Positions 26,680 to 39,806 are shown, counted from the stretch's first letter. The stretch: 64,000 bases of DNA from Streptomyces sp. man185 (GCA_002551355.1 NTHE01000012.1:62001-126000); one strand, 5' to 3'. Notes: a model not told the origin generated them from the letters alone. Made by a program: numbers and translations.

Positions 26680-27654
26680 ATGCGCGTCACCATCGCCGAT
26701 GTCGCCCGCGAGGCCGGCGTCAGCAAGACGACCGTGTCGCGGGTCATCAACACCAAGGGCGAGGTGGACCGCTCCACGGCCACCCGCGTTCGTGAAGTGA
26801 TCGCACAGCTCGGCTACGTACCCAGCTCCGGAGCCGTCGGCCTCGCCCGCGGCTCCAGCCGTACGGTCGGCATGCTCGTGCCCTCGCTGACCTGGCCGTG
26901 GATGGGCGAACTGCTCCAGGGCGTCGTCGACACCGTCGAGGCCGCCGACTACGGGCTGCTGCTGTTCACCTGCAACCGCGGGGCCGAGTCCGTCCAGCGC
27001 TTCACCAGCCAGGTGTCGGCGCGCGCCTTCGACGGGCTCGTCGTCGTGGAGCCCGAGAACACCCTCGGCCACCTCACCGAACTGCACCGCGGCGGCCTGC
27101 CGATCGTGCTCATCGACGACCGCGGCCACCACCCCGCATTCCCCTCCGTCGTGACCACCAACCACGAGGGGGGCGCGTCCGCGGCCCGCCACCTGCACGC
27201 CGCCGGACGCTCCCGGCCCCTGGTCCTGACCGGCCCCCAGCACTTCGGCTGCGTACGGGACCGGCTGGGCGGATTCCGCTCGGTCCTGCCCACCGATCTC
27301 GTCGTCGAGGGGGACTTCACCGAACGCGGCGGCCGGCTCGCCGTCGAGGAACTCCTCGCGCGCGGCGTGGCGTTCGACTCCGTCTTCGCGCACAACGACA
27401 TCAGCGCGGCGGGCGTGCTCCGCGCCCTGCGGGCGGCCGGACGCCGGGTCCCGGACGACATCGCCGTCGTCGGCTTCGACGACATCCCGATGGCCGAACA
27501 CACCGAACCGCCGCTGACCACCGTGCGACAGCCCACCCGCCGCATGGGCGAGACGGCGGCCCGGATGCTGCTCTCCCACCTCGGCGGCACGCCCGTACCG
27601 GACGGACCGGCCGTGCTGCCCACCGAACTGGTCGTGCGCCACTCGGCGCCGTGA
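26680..27654 (+). CDS. LacI-family regulator of the glycan-uptake operon
   Basis: A 324-residue protein. The LacI headpiece is clear: VTIADVAREAGVSKTTVSRVIN at residues 2-23. A periplasmic-binding-protein-like sensor domain follows (TVGMLVPSLTWPWMGELLQG, FDGLVVVEP, VFAHNDISAAGVLRALRAAG, DDIAVVGFDDIPMAEH). ATG at 26680 has GGAGG 5 nt upstream; upstream in-frame codons are Pro-rich and unlikely to be translated. No terminator separates it from the ABC transporter genes 88 bp downstream, so it probably heads the operon and represses it until a beta-glucoside inducer binds. Confidence 0.9.
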   Translation: MRVTIADVAREAGVSKTTVSRVINTKGEVDRSTATRVREVIAQLGYVPSSGAVGLARGSSRTVGMLVPSLTWPWMGELLQGVVDTVEAADYGLLLFTCNRGAESVQRFTSQVSARAFDGLVVVEPENTLGHLTELHRGGLPIVLIDDRGHHPAFPSVVTTNHEGGASAARHLHAAGRSRPLVLTGPQHFGCVRDRLGGFRSVLPTDLVVEGDFTERGGRLAVEELLARGVAFDSVFAHNDISAAGVLRALRAAGRRVPDDIAVVGFDDIPMAEHTEPPLTTVRQPTRRMGETAARMLLSHLGGTPVPDGPAVLPTELVVRHSAP

Positions 27655-27742
27655 CGGACCCGGCCGCCCGGCCGCGCCCCGCCCCCGCACCCTTCCGCCC
27701 GCCGGGATCTCCCAGACCCGGCAGCCCCTTCCTGGAGTCGCC

Positions 27743-29419
27743 ATGCCCGTACGCCGCCGCACCACCCTCAGAGCGGTCGCCGCAGCCACCGTCGTGGTGG
27801 CGCTCGCCGCCGGCTGCTCGAACGCCAACTCGGGTGCCAAAAAGGGCGGCGGGGCCGCCGGGGTGCTGACCCTGGGCAAGCCGGACGGGCCGCAGACGAA
27901 CAACAGCAACCCCTTCCTCACCACCTCGGCCGGAGCGGTCCTCGGCTACCGCCACATGATCTACGAGCCGCTCGCGATGACGAACATGATCAGGCCCACC
28001 GAGAAGGCCGACCCCTGGCTCGCCACCGAATGGGCCTGGGAGGACAACTTCACCGAGGTCACCTTCACCCTGGACGACCGGGCCAAGTGGGCCGACGGCA
28101 AGCCCCTGACCGCCGCCGACGTGGAGTTCACCTTCAACCTGCTGAAGAAGCACCCGGCGCTCAACGGCGACGGGGTCCCCTTCGACGGGGTCGCGGTGAA
28201 GGGCAAGCAGGTCGTCCTGACCTTCAAGGAGAGCCAGTTCGTCAACCAGAACAAGATCATCCAGACCTTCATCGTGCCCAAGCACATCTGGGAGAAGGTC
28301 GACAACCCGGAGACCTGGCCCAACCGCACCCCGGTCGGCTCCGGACCGTACAAGCTCAAGACGTTCACCCCGCAGACCACCACCCTGACCGCCACACCGA
28401 CGTACTGGAACGGCGACACCAAGGTCAAGGAGCTGCGCTACACCGCCTACAACGACAACAGTGCCGCCACCACCGCGCTGGCCACCGGCAAGATGGAGTG
28501 GTCCTTCGTCTTCATGCCCAACCACAAGCAGCTGTTCATCGACAAGGACCCCGAGAACCACCAGCTCTGGTTCCCCTCCGGTCTCGGCATCCACGGCCTG
28601 TGGTTCAACACCACCCGCAAGCCGTTCGACAACCCGGCCCTGCGCAAGGCGATGGCGATGGTCGTCGACCGCAGGGCCATCCACGTCCAGGCACAGGCCA
28701 CGCTCTACCCGGAGATCACCAACCCCACCGGCATCCCGCTGCCCGCCGGTGAGCCCTTCCTCGCCCCCGAGTACGAGGACGCCACCACCAAGCCCGATGT
28801 CGCCGGGGCCAAGAAGCTGCTCGCCGAGGCCGGGTTCACGCTCAGCGGCGGCGTGCTCAAGGACCCGGGCGGCAAGCCGGTGAAGCTCACCTTCACCGAC
28901 CCGGCCGGGTGGAACGACTACATCACCGGGCTCGCGATCATCAAGGACAACATCAAGGAGATCGGCATCGAGGCCAAGGTGAAGACCCAGACCGCCGAGG
29001 CCTGGGGCACCGACGTGGCCAACGGCGACTTCGACGCCACCCTGCACTGGACCAACAGCGGCGCCACCCCCTACGACATGTACCAGAACATCATGGACGG
29101 GGCGATCGTCCAGCCCATCGGCAAGAGCTCCCAGGCGGGCAACTTCGGGCGCTTCAAGAACCCCGAGGCGACGGCCGCGCTGAAGGAGTACGCCAACGCC
29201 ACCGGGGACGCCGCCCGCACCAAGGCCCTCAACACCCTGCAGAAGATCTTCGTCGAGCAGGCCCCCATGATTCCGACGGCCGCCGCGCCCATCGGGGCCG
29301 AGTACTCCACGAAGAACTGGATCGGCTGGCCCACCGAGGCCAACCCCTACGCCCCGCCGCAGCACACCCAGCGGACCGCGCTGGAGATCGTGCTCAACCT
29401 CAAGCCCTCCACCAAGTAG
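27743..29419 (+). CDS. ABC transporter substrate-binding lipoprotein (family 5, Opp/Dpp type)
   Basis: A 558-residue lipoprotein. The signal peptide ends in the lipobox LAAGC (Cys about residue 25). The mature SBP_bac_5 domain follows: PFLTTSAGAVLGYRHMIYEPL, DDRAKWADGKPLTAADVEFTFNLL, PVGSGPYKLKTF and ALRKAMAMVVDRRAI. Family 5 proteins bind oligopeptides, nickel or, in several bacteria, cello- and xylo-oligosaccharides. The beta-glucosidases at the operon end suggest an oligosaccharide (cellobiose-like) ligand. This is context, not a motif. Confidence 0.9.
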   Translation: MPVRRRTTLRAVAAATVVVALAAGCSNANSGAKKGGGAAGVLTLGKPDGPQTNNSNPFLTTSAGAVLGYRHMIYEPLAMTNMIRPTEKADPWLATEWAWEDNFTEVTFTLDDRAKWADGKPLTAADVEFTFNLLKKHPALNGDGVPFDGVAVKGKQVVLTFKESQFVNQNKIIQTFIVPKHIWEKVDNPETWPNRTPVGSGPYKLKTFTPQTTTLTATPTYWNGDTKVKELRYTAYNDNSAATTALATGKMEWSFVFMPNHKQLFIDKDPENHQLWFPSGLGIHGLWFNTTRKPFDNPALRKAMAMVVDRRAIHVQAQATLYPEITNPTGIPLPAGEPFLAPEYEDATTKPDVAGAKKLLAEAGFTLSGGVLKDPGGKPVKLTFTDPAGWNDYITGLAIIKDNIKEIGIEAKVKTQTAEAWGTDVANGDFDATLHWTNSGATPYDMYQNIMDGAIVQPIGKSSQAGNFGRFKNPEATAALKEYANATGDAARTKALNTLQKIFVEQAPMIPTAAAPIGAEYSTKNWIGWPTEANPYAPPQHTQRTALEIVLNLKPSTK

Positions 29420-29461
29420 GCACGGGAAAGGACCGGACGGGAAGAAGACGGGAAACCGGCC

Positions 29462-30658
29462 ATGACCAGCGATCAGCCCGAGCACGCGCGGACCGGCTCC
29501 GAGACCATGCGGACCGGCTCCGAGCCCGCGCCCACCGGCACCGACGTGGTGCTGGAAGCGCGCGGAGTCACCAAACACTTTCCCTTGCGCCGCACCGCCC
29601 GCGACCTGTTCGCCCGCGAGCGCCGCAACGTCCACGCCGTCGACGACGTCTCGCTCCGGCTGAGACGCGGCACCGTCACGGCCCTGGTGGGGGAGTCCGG
29701 CTCGGGCAAGTCCACCGTCGCCCGGCTGCTCGCCCAGCTCCATCCGCTCACCTCGGGCGAGATACGGCTGGGCGGGGAACCGGTGGTGGCCGGTCGTGGC
29801 CGGTCCTTCCGCCGTTACGTCCGCCGGGTCCAGCTCATCTTCCAGGACCCCTTCGCCTCGCTGAACCCGGTGCACACCGTGCGCTACCACCTGACCCGCG
29901 CCCTGAAGATCCACGGCCGGGCGGGCAGCGGGGAGGCGGAGCTGGAGGAGAACCTGGCCGCCCTGCTGACCCGGGTCCAGCTGACCCCTCCGCAGCAGTT
30001 CCTGGACAAGTTCCCCCACGAGCTCTCGGGCGGGCAGCGCCAGCGGGTCGCCATCGCCCGGGCGCTCGGCGCGGATCCTCAGGTCCTCCTCGCCGACGAA
30101 CCCGTCTCGATGCTCGACGTGTCGATCCGGCTCGGCGTCCTCAACCTCCTGCGCGACCTCAAGGAACGCCTCCACCTGGCGATCCTCTACATCACCCACG
30201 ACATCGCCTCGGCCCGCTACTTCGCCGACACCACCCTCGTGATGTACGCCGGCCGGATCGTCGAGGGCGGCGAAAGCGAGCGCGTCACCCAGCACCCCGC
30301 CCACCCCTACACCCAGCTCCTGATCGCCTCCGCGCCCGACCCGGACCGGATCGTCGCCGAGGAGGGACAGGAGGAGACCGGCACCGGCGAGCCGCCCTCG
30401 CTGATCACCCCGCCCGCCGGCTGCCGCTTCCACCCCCGCTGCCCGCAGGCGATGGAGCGCTGCCGCACCGAACTCCCGCCCCGCTTCGACCTGCCCGAGG
30501 GCCAGTGGGCGGCCTGCTGGCTGTACGACGGCGCGGCGGCGCACCCCACGGACCGGCCCGGGGGCGTCAGCGGCACGGCAGCAGCGGCGGCAGCGGACGA
30601 CCCGGCAGCGGGCGACCCGACCGCCGGCCACCCGACCGCGAAGGAGGCCACCCGGTGA
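29462..30658 (+). CDS. Opp/Dpp-type ABC transporter ATPase (DppF-like)
   Basis: A 398-residue ATPase. Walker [11 protein letters not shown]-loop [14 protein letters not shown], signature LSGGQRQR, Walker [14 protein letters not shown]-loop ITHD. The C-terminal oligopeptide/oligosaccharide domain has the [14 protein letters not shown] cysteines typical of the family. The N-terminus has a short repeat (ARTGSE, MRTGSE) and the C-terminus an Ala/Thr/Pro-rich tail; both are probably disordered. Encoded 42 bp after the binding protein. Its stop overlaps the next gene start (GTGA). Confidence 0.92.
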   Translation: MTSDQPEHARTGSETMRTGSEPAPTGTDVVLEARGVTKHFPLRRTARDLFARERRNVHAVDDVSLRLRRGTVTALVGESGSGKSTVARLLAQLHPLTSGEIRLGGEPVVAGRGRSFRRYVRRVQLIFQDPFASLNPVHTVRYHLTRALKIHGRAGSGEAELEENLAALLTRVQLTPPQQFLDKFPHELSGGQRQRVAIARALGADPQVLLADEPVSMLDVSIRLGVLNLLRDLKERLHLAILYITHDIASARYFADTTLVMYAGRIVEGGESERVTQHPAHPYTQLLIASAPDPDRIVAEEGQEETGTGEPPSLITPPAGCRFHPRCPQAMERCRTELPPRFDLPEGQWAACWLYDGAAAHPTDRPGGVSGTAAAAAADDPAAGDPTAGHPTAKEATR

Positions 30659-31635
30659 AGTACCTCCTCCAGCGCCTCGCCTTCTACGCCGTCACCGCGT
30701 GGGCCGCGATCACCATCAACTTCCTCATCCCCCGGCTCATGCCCGGCGACCCCATCCAGGCCCTCCTCAGCCGCTACCAGGGGCAGCTCGACACCAAGGC
30801 CATCGACTCGCTCAAGGCCCTGTTCGGCCTCGACGAGCAGCAGTCGATGTGGCAGCAGTACACCGACTACTGGGCCCACCTCCTCGACGGCGACCTCGGC
30901 CTCTCCTTCACCTTCTTCCCCACCCCGGTCAGCGAGGTCATCGGCCAGTCCCTGCCCTGGACGCTGGCGCTGGTCGGCACGACCACGCTCATCAGCTTCG
31001 TCCTCGGCACCGGCATCGGCGTCTACAGCGGCTGGAAGCGCGGGTCCTGGCTGGACGGGTTGCTGCCGGTCACCACCTTCATCTCCTCCATCCCGTACTT
31101 CTGGCTGGGCCTCGTCGCCATCGCCGTGTTCGCCGAGAAGTGGTCGCTGTTCCCCAACTCAGGCGGCTACGACAACGCGCTCGTCCCGGCCTTCGACTGG
31201 CCGTTCATCTCCAGCGCCCTCTACCACGCGGTCCTGCCCGGCGTGACGATCGTCCTCAGCGCGGTGGCCGGCTGGATCCTCGGGATGCGGAACATGATGG
31301 TCACCGTCTCCTCCGAGGACTACGTGATGGTGGCGCAGGCCAAGGGCCTGTCCGAGCGGCGGGTGATGTTCGGCTACGCGGCCCGCAACGCGGTCCTCCC
31401 CAACATCTCCGGCTTCGCCCTCTCCCTCGGCTTCATCGTCGGCGGCACCCTGCTCGTGGAGATGGTCTTCACCTACCCGGGCATCGGCTTCCAGCTGCTC
31501 CAGGCGGTCGGGGCCAAGGACTACCCCCTGATGCAGGGCGTCTTCCTCATCATCACGCTCTCCGTCCTCGCCGCGAACCTGCTGGCCGACCTCGTCTACG
31601 CCGCCCTCGACCCCCGTACCCGGAAGGAGGCATAG
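30655..31635 (+). CDS. Opp/Dpp-type ABC transporter permease (DppB-like)
   Basis: A 326-residue permease with about six membrane segments, starting [33 protein letters not shown], the DppB/OppB N-terminal pattern. The EAA loop region [29 protein letters not shown] contacts the ATPase. GTG at 30655 overlaps the preceding stop by 4 bp, with AAGGAGG 7 nt upstream, so translation is coupled. Confidence 0.93.
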   Translation: MKYLLQRLAFYAVTAWAAITINFLIPRLMPGDPIQALLSRYQGQLDTKAIDSLKALFGLDEQQSMWQQYTDYWAHLLDGDLGLSFTFFPTPVSEVIGQSLPWTLALVGTTTLISFVLGTGIGVYSGWKRGSWLDGLLPVTTFISSIPYFWLGLVAIAVFAEKWSLFPNSGGYDNALVPAFDWPFISSALYHAVLPGVTIVLSAVAGWILGMRNMMVTVSSEDYVMVAQAKGLSERRVMFGYAARNAVLPNISGFALSLGFIVGGTLLVEMVFTYPGIGFQLLQAVGAKDYPLMQGVFLIITLSVLAANLLADLVYAALDPRTRKEA

Positions 31636-31638
31636 GGC

Positions 31639-32651
31639 ATGTCCATCACCGCCACCGACGTCGCCGTCGTGGACGGCGCGCCCCCACCCGTGGCCCCCAC
31701 CCGCCGGGCCCGGCTCCGGTTCCTGCGCGGCGGCAAGACCCGTACCGGCCTGATCCTGCTGGCGTTCTTCGTCCTGCTGGCCATCGCCGGACCGTGGCTC
31801 GCCCCGTACGACCCCGACGCCATGAGCGACCAACTGCTCCAACCGCCCTCCGGCGAGCACTGGTTCGGCACCACGCACACCGGGCAGGACGTCTTCTCGC
31901 AGATCCTCGTCGGCACCCGCGGGGTCCTCGTCGTCGGGCTGCTCGCCGCCGTCATCGCGACCGCCCTGTCCGTCCTCATCGGGGTCAGCGCCGGATTCCT
32001 CGGCGGGGCCGTCGACGAGATCCTCTCGGCGCTCTCCAACATCTTCCTGGTGCTGCCGGGACTCCCGCTGATCATCATCGTCGCGAGCTTCGTCCCCGAC
32101 ACCGGCGACATCGTCATCGCCGTGGCCATCGCCCTGACCTCCTGGGCCTGGGGATCGAGGATCCTGCGCGCCCAGACCCTGTCGCTGCGCCGCCGCGACT
32201 ACGTGGAGGCCGCCCGCGCCACCGGCGAGTCGACCCCGCGCATCATCCTCTTCGAGATCCTGCCGAACCTCACCGCCGTCATCGCCTCCGGATTCGTCGG
32301 CACGGTCATCTTCGCCGTCCTCACCGAGATCACCCTCGCCTTCATCGGCGTCGCCGACATCTCCCACTGGAACTGGGGCACCGTCCTCTTCTGGGCCCAG
32401 TCCAACCAGGCTCTCGCCCAGGGAGCCTGGTGGTGGTTCGTCCCGGCCGGCCTGTGCATCGCCCTGCTGGGCACCGCGCTCGCCCTCATCAACTTCGGCA
32501 TCGACGAGTTCGTCAACCCCCGCCTGCGCACCGCCACCGGATCCTCCCGGAAGGTGAAGATGCGCGTCGGTTTCACCCCCGTGGCCCGGAAGTCCACCGG
32601 CGACGGACCCCGCGAGCAGAGCCGCGGGCACAGCAGCAAGGAGCCGCGTCC

Positions 32652-32655
<4 letters not shown>
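31639..32655 (+). CDS. Opp/Dpp-type ABC transporter permease (DppC-like)
   Basis: A 338-residue permease. The N-terminal cytoplasmic part is followed by a first membrane helix (TGLILLAFFVLLAIAGPWLAPY), the WFGTTHTGQDVFSQIL segment typical of DppC, and an EAA loop RRRDYVEAARATGESTPRIILFEILPN. Three bases after the DppB-like gene, with AAGGAGG in the end of that gene. It forms the transmembrane channel with the DppB-like subunit. Confidence 0.93.
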
Positions 32656-33638
<983 letters not shown>

Positions 33639-33671
33639 CCGGGCCCCTGCCCTCCCTACGGACGGAGACCG

Positions 33672-35084
<1,413 letters not shown>

Positions 35085-35152
35085 CGCGCCGGCACCACGC
35101 GATGCGCCAACACCTCTGATCCGTAACGACGTTCGGCACCCCGCCCCCAAAC

Positions 35153-35166
35153 AGAGAGCGCTCCCA
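35153..35166. promoter_or_regulatory. CebR-like box before the GH3 gene
   Basis: AGAGAGCGCTCCCA matches 12 of 14 positions of the CebR/cellobiose operator TGGGAGCGCTCCCA when read on the minus strand. It is followed by AAAAATG, the ATG being the GH3 start, so the box lies over the translation-initiation region. A related box is at 60283. Confidence 0.6.
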
Positions 35167-35169
35167 AAA

Positions 35170-38100
35170 ATGTTCCGCACCCCGTACCTCCGCCCCCGAA
35201 GGGGCAGAAGCAGACCCGCGACCGCCGCTTTCGCCGCCGCGGCCGTCCTGGCCACCCTGCTAGCCGGATCGGCCACCGGCCCCGCCGCCGCCGCCGACGA
35301 ACCCGCCCCCGTCCTGATCGACCGCTTCGAGGGCGAGGTGCCGCTCGGCGGCACGCCGCCCGCCGACGCGATCTTCACCTGGGGCGGCGACGCGGACGAC
35401 CACCCGCGGCTGAAGCTGGCCGAGCGCGCGGACGCCCCCGAGGGCGAGCAGGTCCTCGAAGGCTCCTACGACATCAGCGCGTACGGCGGGTTCAGCCACG
35501 AGTTCGCCGTGGCCACCCCGCCGCAGAACTGGACCGCCCACCGGGGCATCCGCTTCTGGTGGTACGGCCAGAACACCGCACCCCTGCCGCCCGGCTCCGG
35601 CAAGAAGATCAACTTCGAGATCAAGGACGGTGGCGCGAACGGCGGCGCGTCCGAGCTGTGGACCACCTCGTTCACCGACGACTGGGAGGGCTGGCACCTC
35701 GTCGAGATCCCGTTCGCGAACTTCGTCTACCGGGCCGACTACCAGCCCGTCGGCGGCATCGACCAGGTGCTCGGCCTGAACGAGATGTGGGGCTACGCCG
35801 TCACCCTGCCCGGCGGTGCGCCCGGCGAGTTCGCGATGGACGCCGTCGAGCTGTACGGCAAGGCGGACCCCGCGCTCACCGCGAGCCTCGTCACCGACAC
35901 GGCCGTCCGCCCGGTGAAGAACGGCGCCGGCGCCGACATCACGCTCTCCGTCGCCACCACCGGCTCCGTCCCGACCGAGGAGCCCGTCACCGTCACGTAC
36001 GCCACCGAGGGCGGCACGGCCGAGGCGGGCAAGGACTACACCCCGGTCACCGGCAGCCACACCTTCCCGGCGGGCACCGCCTCGGGTACCACCCACAAGG
36101 TCACCGTCCGCACCGCGAAGGCGTCGAAGCCCTCCGAGGCGAAGACGATCCCGCTGGAGCTGACCGTCACCGGGGCGAAGGCCCCCCGGGAGAACCCGCA
36201 GGTCGTCATCGACGCCCACGGACTCCCTTACCAGAACGCCAAGTTGCCCGTGAAGCAGCGGGTGGCGGACCTGCTGGGTCGCCTCTCGCCGGCCGAGAAG
36301 GCCGGCCAGATGACCCAGGCCGAGCGCAACGCGCTCCGCACCCCCGGGGACATCGCCGCCTACGACCTCGGCTCGCTGCTCTCCGGCGGTGGCTCGGTCC
36401 CCACCCCCAACACGGCTGCGGCCTGGGCCAAGATGGTCGACGCCTACCAACTGCGCGCCCAGGCGACCCGCTTCCAGATCCCGCTGATCTACGGCGTGGA
36501 CGCGGTGCACGGCCACAACAACGTCGTCGGCGCGACGATCATGCCGCACAACATCGGCATCGGCGCGGGCCGCGACCCGAAGAGCGCCGAGAAGACCGGC
36601 GCGATCACCGCGAAGGAAGTCCGCTCCACCGGCGTCCCGTGGGACTTCGCGCCCTGTGTCTGCGTCACCCGTGACGAGCGCTGGGGCCGCTCTTACGAAG
36701 CGTTCGGCGAGGACCCGGCGCTGGTCGAGGCCATGGAGACGGTCATCCAGGGCATGCAGGGCAGCCCGTCCGGCAAGGACCTGCACCGCAACGACAAGGT
36801 GCTCGGCAGCGCCAAGCACTTCGTCGGCGACGGCGGCACGGAGTTCGGCTCCTCGACCACCGGCTCGTACACGACCGACCAGGGCATCACCAAGGTCACC
36901 CGCCAGGAGCTGGAAGCCGTCCACCTGTCGCCGTTCGAGGAGTCGGTGAAGCGGGGCGTCGGCACGGTCATGCCCTCGTACTCGTCCCTCGACATCCTGG
37001 GCGACGACCAGGGCCCGGTGAAGATGCACGCCCACGCCGAGATGATCAACGGCGTCCTCAAGGACCGGATGGGCTTCGAGGGCTTCGTCATCAGCGACTG
37101 GCAGGCCATCGACCAGATCCCCGGCGACTACCCGAGCGACGTCCGTACGTCCATCAACGCCGGACTCGACATGATCATGGTCCCGACCGCGTACCAGGAC
37201 TTCACCAGGACCCTGAAGGACGAGGTCGCGGCGGGCCGGATCGGCCAGGCCCGCATCGACGACGCGGTCGCCCGCATCCTCACCCAGAAGTTCCGCCTCG
37301 GCCTCTTCGAGAAGCCGTACGCGGACACCACCCACCTCGGCAAGGTCGGCTCGGCCGAACACCGCGCGGTGGCCCGCGAGGCGGTCGCCAAGTCCCAGGT
37401 CCTGCTGAAGAACGGCGACAAGGACACGGGTGCGGTCCTGCCCCTCAAGCCGAGCCAGAAGGTGTACGTCGCCGGGTCCAACGCCGACGACATCGGCAAC
37501 CAGGCCGGCGGCTGGACCATCAGCTGGCAGGGCTCCTCCGGGAAGACCACCACCGGCACCACGATTCTGGAGGGCATGAAGAAGGCGGCGAAGACCCCGG
37601 AGGCAGTGACGTACTCGCGCGACGCCTCGGCCGCCACGGACGGCTACGACGTCGGGGTGGTGGTCGTCGGCGAGACCCCGTACGCCGAAGGCATCGGGGA
37701 CGTCGGCAACGGCCACGACCTGGAGCTGACGGCCGCCGACCAGGCAGCCGTGGACAAGGTCTGCGCGGCCATGAAGTGCGCGGTCCTCATCGTCTCGGGC
37801 CGCCCGCAGCTCATCGGGGACCGGCTCGGGAAGATCAACGCCCTGGTCGCCTCCTGGCTGCCGGGCTCCGAGGGCGACGGCGTGGCCGACGTGCTCTACG
37901 GCAAGCGCGCCTTCACCGGGCAGCTCCCGGTCACCTGGCCGAGGGCGGAGGCCCAGCTCCCGATCAACGTCGGGGACGCGGCCTACGACCCGCAGTTCCC
38001 GTACGGCTGGGGCCTGACCACCCTGAAGAAGCCCCCGGCCGGCGGCGAGCTGACCCTCGCGGCCCTCGCCGTCGCCGCCCAGGTCGCCGAGAAGGCGCAC

Positions 38101-38283
38101 CTGGGGAAGACCCCGGCGGGCAAGGCGATCGTGGACCGGGCCCGGCTGCTGGTCCAGCAGAAGATCGCCGGGAAGTTCTCCCAGAAGGTCTCCCAGCCCT
38201 TCGCGGAAGCGGACCACCTGCTGCTCACCGGTGATCTGACCGGAGCCGTGGCCAGGCTGCGCACGGCGTACCGAGCCGCGTAG
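35170..38283 (+). CDS. Secreted modular GH3 beta-glucosidase with N-terminal carbohydrate-binding domain
   Basis: A 1037-residue secreted enzyme. Long Arg-rich signal peptide ending about PAAAA (residue 38). Then a CBM11-like beta-sandwich (about 45-210, VLIDRFEGE... to MDAVELYGKA), a Calx-beta-like domain (about 215-310, TVTYATEGGTAEAGKDYTPV), and the GH3 N-domain (about 330-670) with the nucleophile Asp in GFVISDWQA and substrate-binding SAKHFVGDGGTEFG. The GH3 C-domain (about 700-950) and a helical extension end the protein. It should release glucose or short oligomers from extracellular beta-glucans for the importer upstream. ATG at 35170; the open frame before it is not preceded by an RBS. 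Confidence 0.92.
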   Translation: MFRTPYLRPRRGRSRPATAAFAAAAVLATLLAGSATGPAAAADEPAPVLIDRFEGEVPLGGTPPADAIFTWGGDADDHPRLKLAERADAPEGEQVLEGSYDISAYGGFSHEFAVATPPQNWTAHRGIRFWWYGQNTAPLPPGSGKKINFEIKDGGANGGASELWTTSFTDDWEGWHLVEIPFANFVYRADYQPVGGIDQVLGLNEMWGYAVTLPGGAPGEFAMDAVELYGKADPALTASLVTDTAVRPVKNGAGADITLSVATTGSVPTEEPVTVTYATEGGTAEAGKDYTPVTGSHTFPAGTASGTTHKVTVRTAKASKPSEAKTIPLELTVTGAKAPRENPQVVIDAHGLPYQNAKLPVKQRVADLLGRLSPAEKAGQMTQAERNALRTPGDIAAYDLGSLLSGGGSVPTPNTAAAWAKMVDAYQLRAQATRFQIPLIYGVDAVHGHNNVVGATIMPHNIGIGAGRDPKSAEKTGAITAKEVRSTGVPWDFAPCVCVTRDERWGRSYEAFGEDPALVEAMETVIQGMQGSPSGKDLHRNDKVLGSAKHFVGDGGTEFGSSTTGSYTTDQGITKVTRQELEAVHLSPFEESVKRGVGTVMPSYSSLDILGDDQGPVKMHAHAEMINGVLKDRMGFEGFVISDWQAIDQIPGDYPSDVRTSINAGLDMIMVPTAYQDFTRTLKDEVAAGRIGQARIDDAVARILTQKFRLGLFEKPYADTTHLGKVGSAEHRAVAREAVAKSQVLLKNGDKDTGAVLPLKPSQKVYVAGSNADDIGNQAGGWTISWQGSSGKTTTGTTILEGMKKAAKTPEAVTYSRDASAATDGYDVGVVVVGETPYAEGIGDVGNGHDLELTAADQAAVDKVCAAMKCAVLIVSGRPQLIGDRLGKINALVASWLPGSEGDGVADVLYGKRAFTGQLPVTWPRAEAQLPINVGDAAYDPQFPYGWGLTTLKKPPAGGELTLAALAVAAQVAEKAHLGKTPAGKAIVDRARLLVQQKIAGKFSQKVSQPFAEADHLLLTGDLTGAVARLRTAYRAA

Positions 38284-38291
38284 GAAGCGTG

Positions 38292-38330
38292 ACTCCGGAC
38301 GGGCGACGGCGTTCGTCGCCCGTCTGGAGT
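38292..38330 (+). terminator. Terminator after GH3
   Basis: ACTCCGGACGGGCGACG (38292-38308) pairs with CGTCGCCCGTCTGGAGT (38314-38330) over 17 bp with one wobble. It ends the glycan-uptake locus. Confidence 0.9.
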
Positions 38331-38340
38331 AGCGTTAAGT

Positions 38341-39720
38341 ATGAGGAAAAGGCTTTTTCCCGCGCTGCTGGCGGGCCTGCTGCTCATCCTCGCAGCGGCG
38401 GCTCTCGCCCTGACCTCCCCCGCGTCGGCCGCGCCCGCCGCGACCCCCCAGGAAGCCGCCCAGGCCCTGCGCGACGACCCGGTCTATGTGGACCCGGGCG
38501 CTCGCGATCAGCTCTCCGTCGCCGACGAGAAGGCCCTGGAGGGCAAGATCACGGACGCGGACAAGCCGGTGTTCGTGGCCGTCCTCCCCGATACCGCCGC
38601 CTTCCCCGAGGAAGGCCTGCTCCAGACGCTGCGCAGCGACACCGGCATCACCGGCGTCTACGCGATACGCCTCGGCGACGGCTTCGACGCGGGCGCGGAC
38701 CCGCAGGTCATGCCCACCCGGGCGGTGGAGAACCTCACCGCCGCCGTGGAGAATCCCACCACCGCCGGCAACGCCGACGCCCAGCTCAACGCCTTCGTCG
38801 ACCGCGCCGTCGAACAGGCCCGGGGCACCGCCCCCGCCTCCTGGTCCGGCGGCGGAGGCGCGGCCGACGAATCCGGGGCACCGGTCGGCGGCCTGATCAC
38901 GCTCGGCGCACTCGTCGCCGCGGGCGGCGCGGGCGCGTACGCGATCTCCCGCCGCAACAAGCTCCGCAAGGAGGAAGAGGAGCGCGCCGCCCTCGACAAG
39001 CTCCGGGTCGTCGTGGACGAGGACATCACCGCGTACGGCGAAACCCTGGAGCGCCTGGACTTCCACCCCGCCGAGAAGGGCGCGGACGACACCATGCGCG
39101 CCGACTACGAACGGGCCCTGGACTCCTACGAGAGCGCCAAGACCAAGATGGACCGGGCCACGCACCCCTCGGACGTACGCGGAGTCACCCAGTCACTGGA
39201 GGACGGCCGCTACTCCCTCGCGGTCCTGGAGGCCCGCCGCGCCGGCACGGCGATCCCGGCCCGCCGCCCGCCGTGCTTCTTCGACCCCCGCCACGGCCCC
39301 TCGGTCGCCGACGTGCTCTGGACCCCGTCCGGCGGTGCGGCCCGCGAGGTCCCGGTCTGCGGCGCGGACGAGGTCCGGCTCGGCCAGGGCGAGGACCCCA
39401 TGAGCCGTACGGTCGACGTCGGAGACGGCAACCGCCGCCCCTACTGGGAAGCGGGCCCGGCGTACGGCCCCTGGGCCGGTGGCTACTTCGGCGGCGGCCT
39501 GCTCCCCGGCCTCCTCGTCGGCACCATGCTCGGCTCGATGCTCGCCACCCCGGCGTACGCCTCCGAGTACGGCGGCGGTGACTTCGGCGGCGGCGCGGGC
39601 GGCGACTGGGGCGGCGGCGACTTCTCCGGCTCCGACTTCGACTCCTCCGGCTTCGGCGGGGGCGGCTTCGGCGACGGCGGAGGCTTCGGGGGCGGCGGCT
39701 TCGACGGAGGCGGCTTCTGA
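38341..39720 (+). CDS. Membrane-anchored hypothetical with extracellular domain and Gly-rich tail
   Basis: A 459-residue protein. Signal peptide (1-30, ASAAP), an alpha/beta extracellular domain (about 40-160), a transmembrane helix (about 183-203, GGLITLGALVAAGGAGAYAI), a charged coiled stretch (RRNKLRKEEEERAAL), then a domain with CFFDPRHGPSVADVLWTP. A second hydrophobic patch (GGLLPGLLVGTMLGSMLA) is followed by about 60 residues of Gly/Phe/Asp/Ser repeats (GGGGFGDGGGF). The tail resembles the glycine-rich ends seen on TPM-domain membrane proteins, but I cannot name the family. Confidence 0.8.
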   Translation: MRKRLFPALLAGLLLILAAAALALTSPASAAPAATPQEAAQALRDDPVYVDPGARDQLSVADEKALEGKITDADKPVFVAVLPDTAAFPEEGLLQTLRSDTGITGVYAIRLGDGFDAGADPQVMPTRAVENLTAAVENPTTAGNADAQLNAFVDRAVEQARGTAPASWSGGGGAADESGAPVGGLITLGALVAAGGAGAYAISRRNKLRKEEEERAALDKLRVVVDEDITAYGETLERLDFHPAEKGADDTMRADYERALDSYESAKTKMDRATHPSDVRGVTQSLEDGRYSLAVLEARRAGTAIPARRPPCFFDPRHGPSVADVLWTPSGGAAREVPVCGADEVRLGQGEDPMSRTVDVGDGNRRPYWEAGPAYGPWAGGYFGGGLLPGLLVGTMLGSMLATPAYASEYGGGDFGGGAGGDWGGGDFSGSDFDSSGFGGGGFGDGGGFGGGGFDGGGF

Positions 39721-39806
39721 GCGACCCCGGCGCCCCGCTCCTCCCTCAGCGCCCCGGGTTCCGGTGGATCCCCTCAGCCGGGGCCCGGGGTCCGTACGCG
39801 CCCTGG

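Noticed and set aside
27401-30631. 1076-codon minus-strand open frame opposite the LacI/ABC genes
   Set aside because: It covers three well-supported plus-strand genes and has no recognisable motif. It is an artefact of high G+C.
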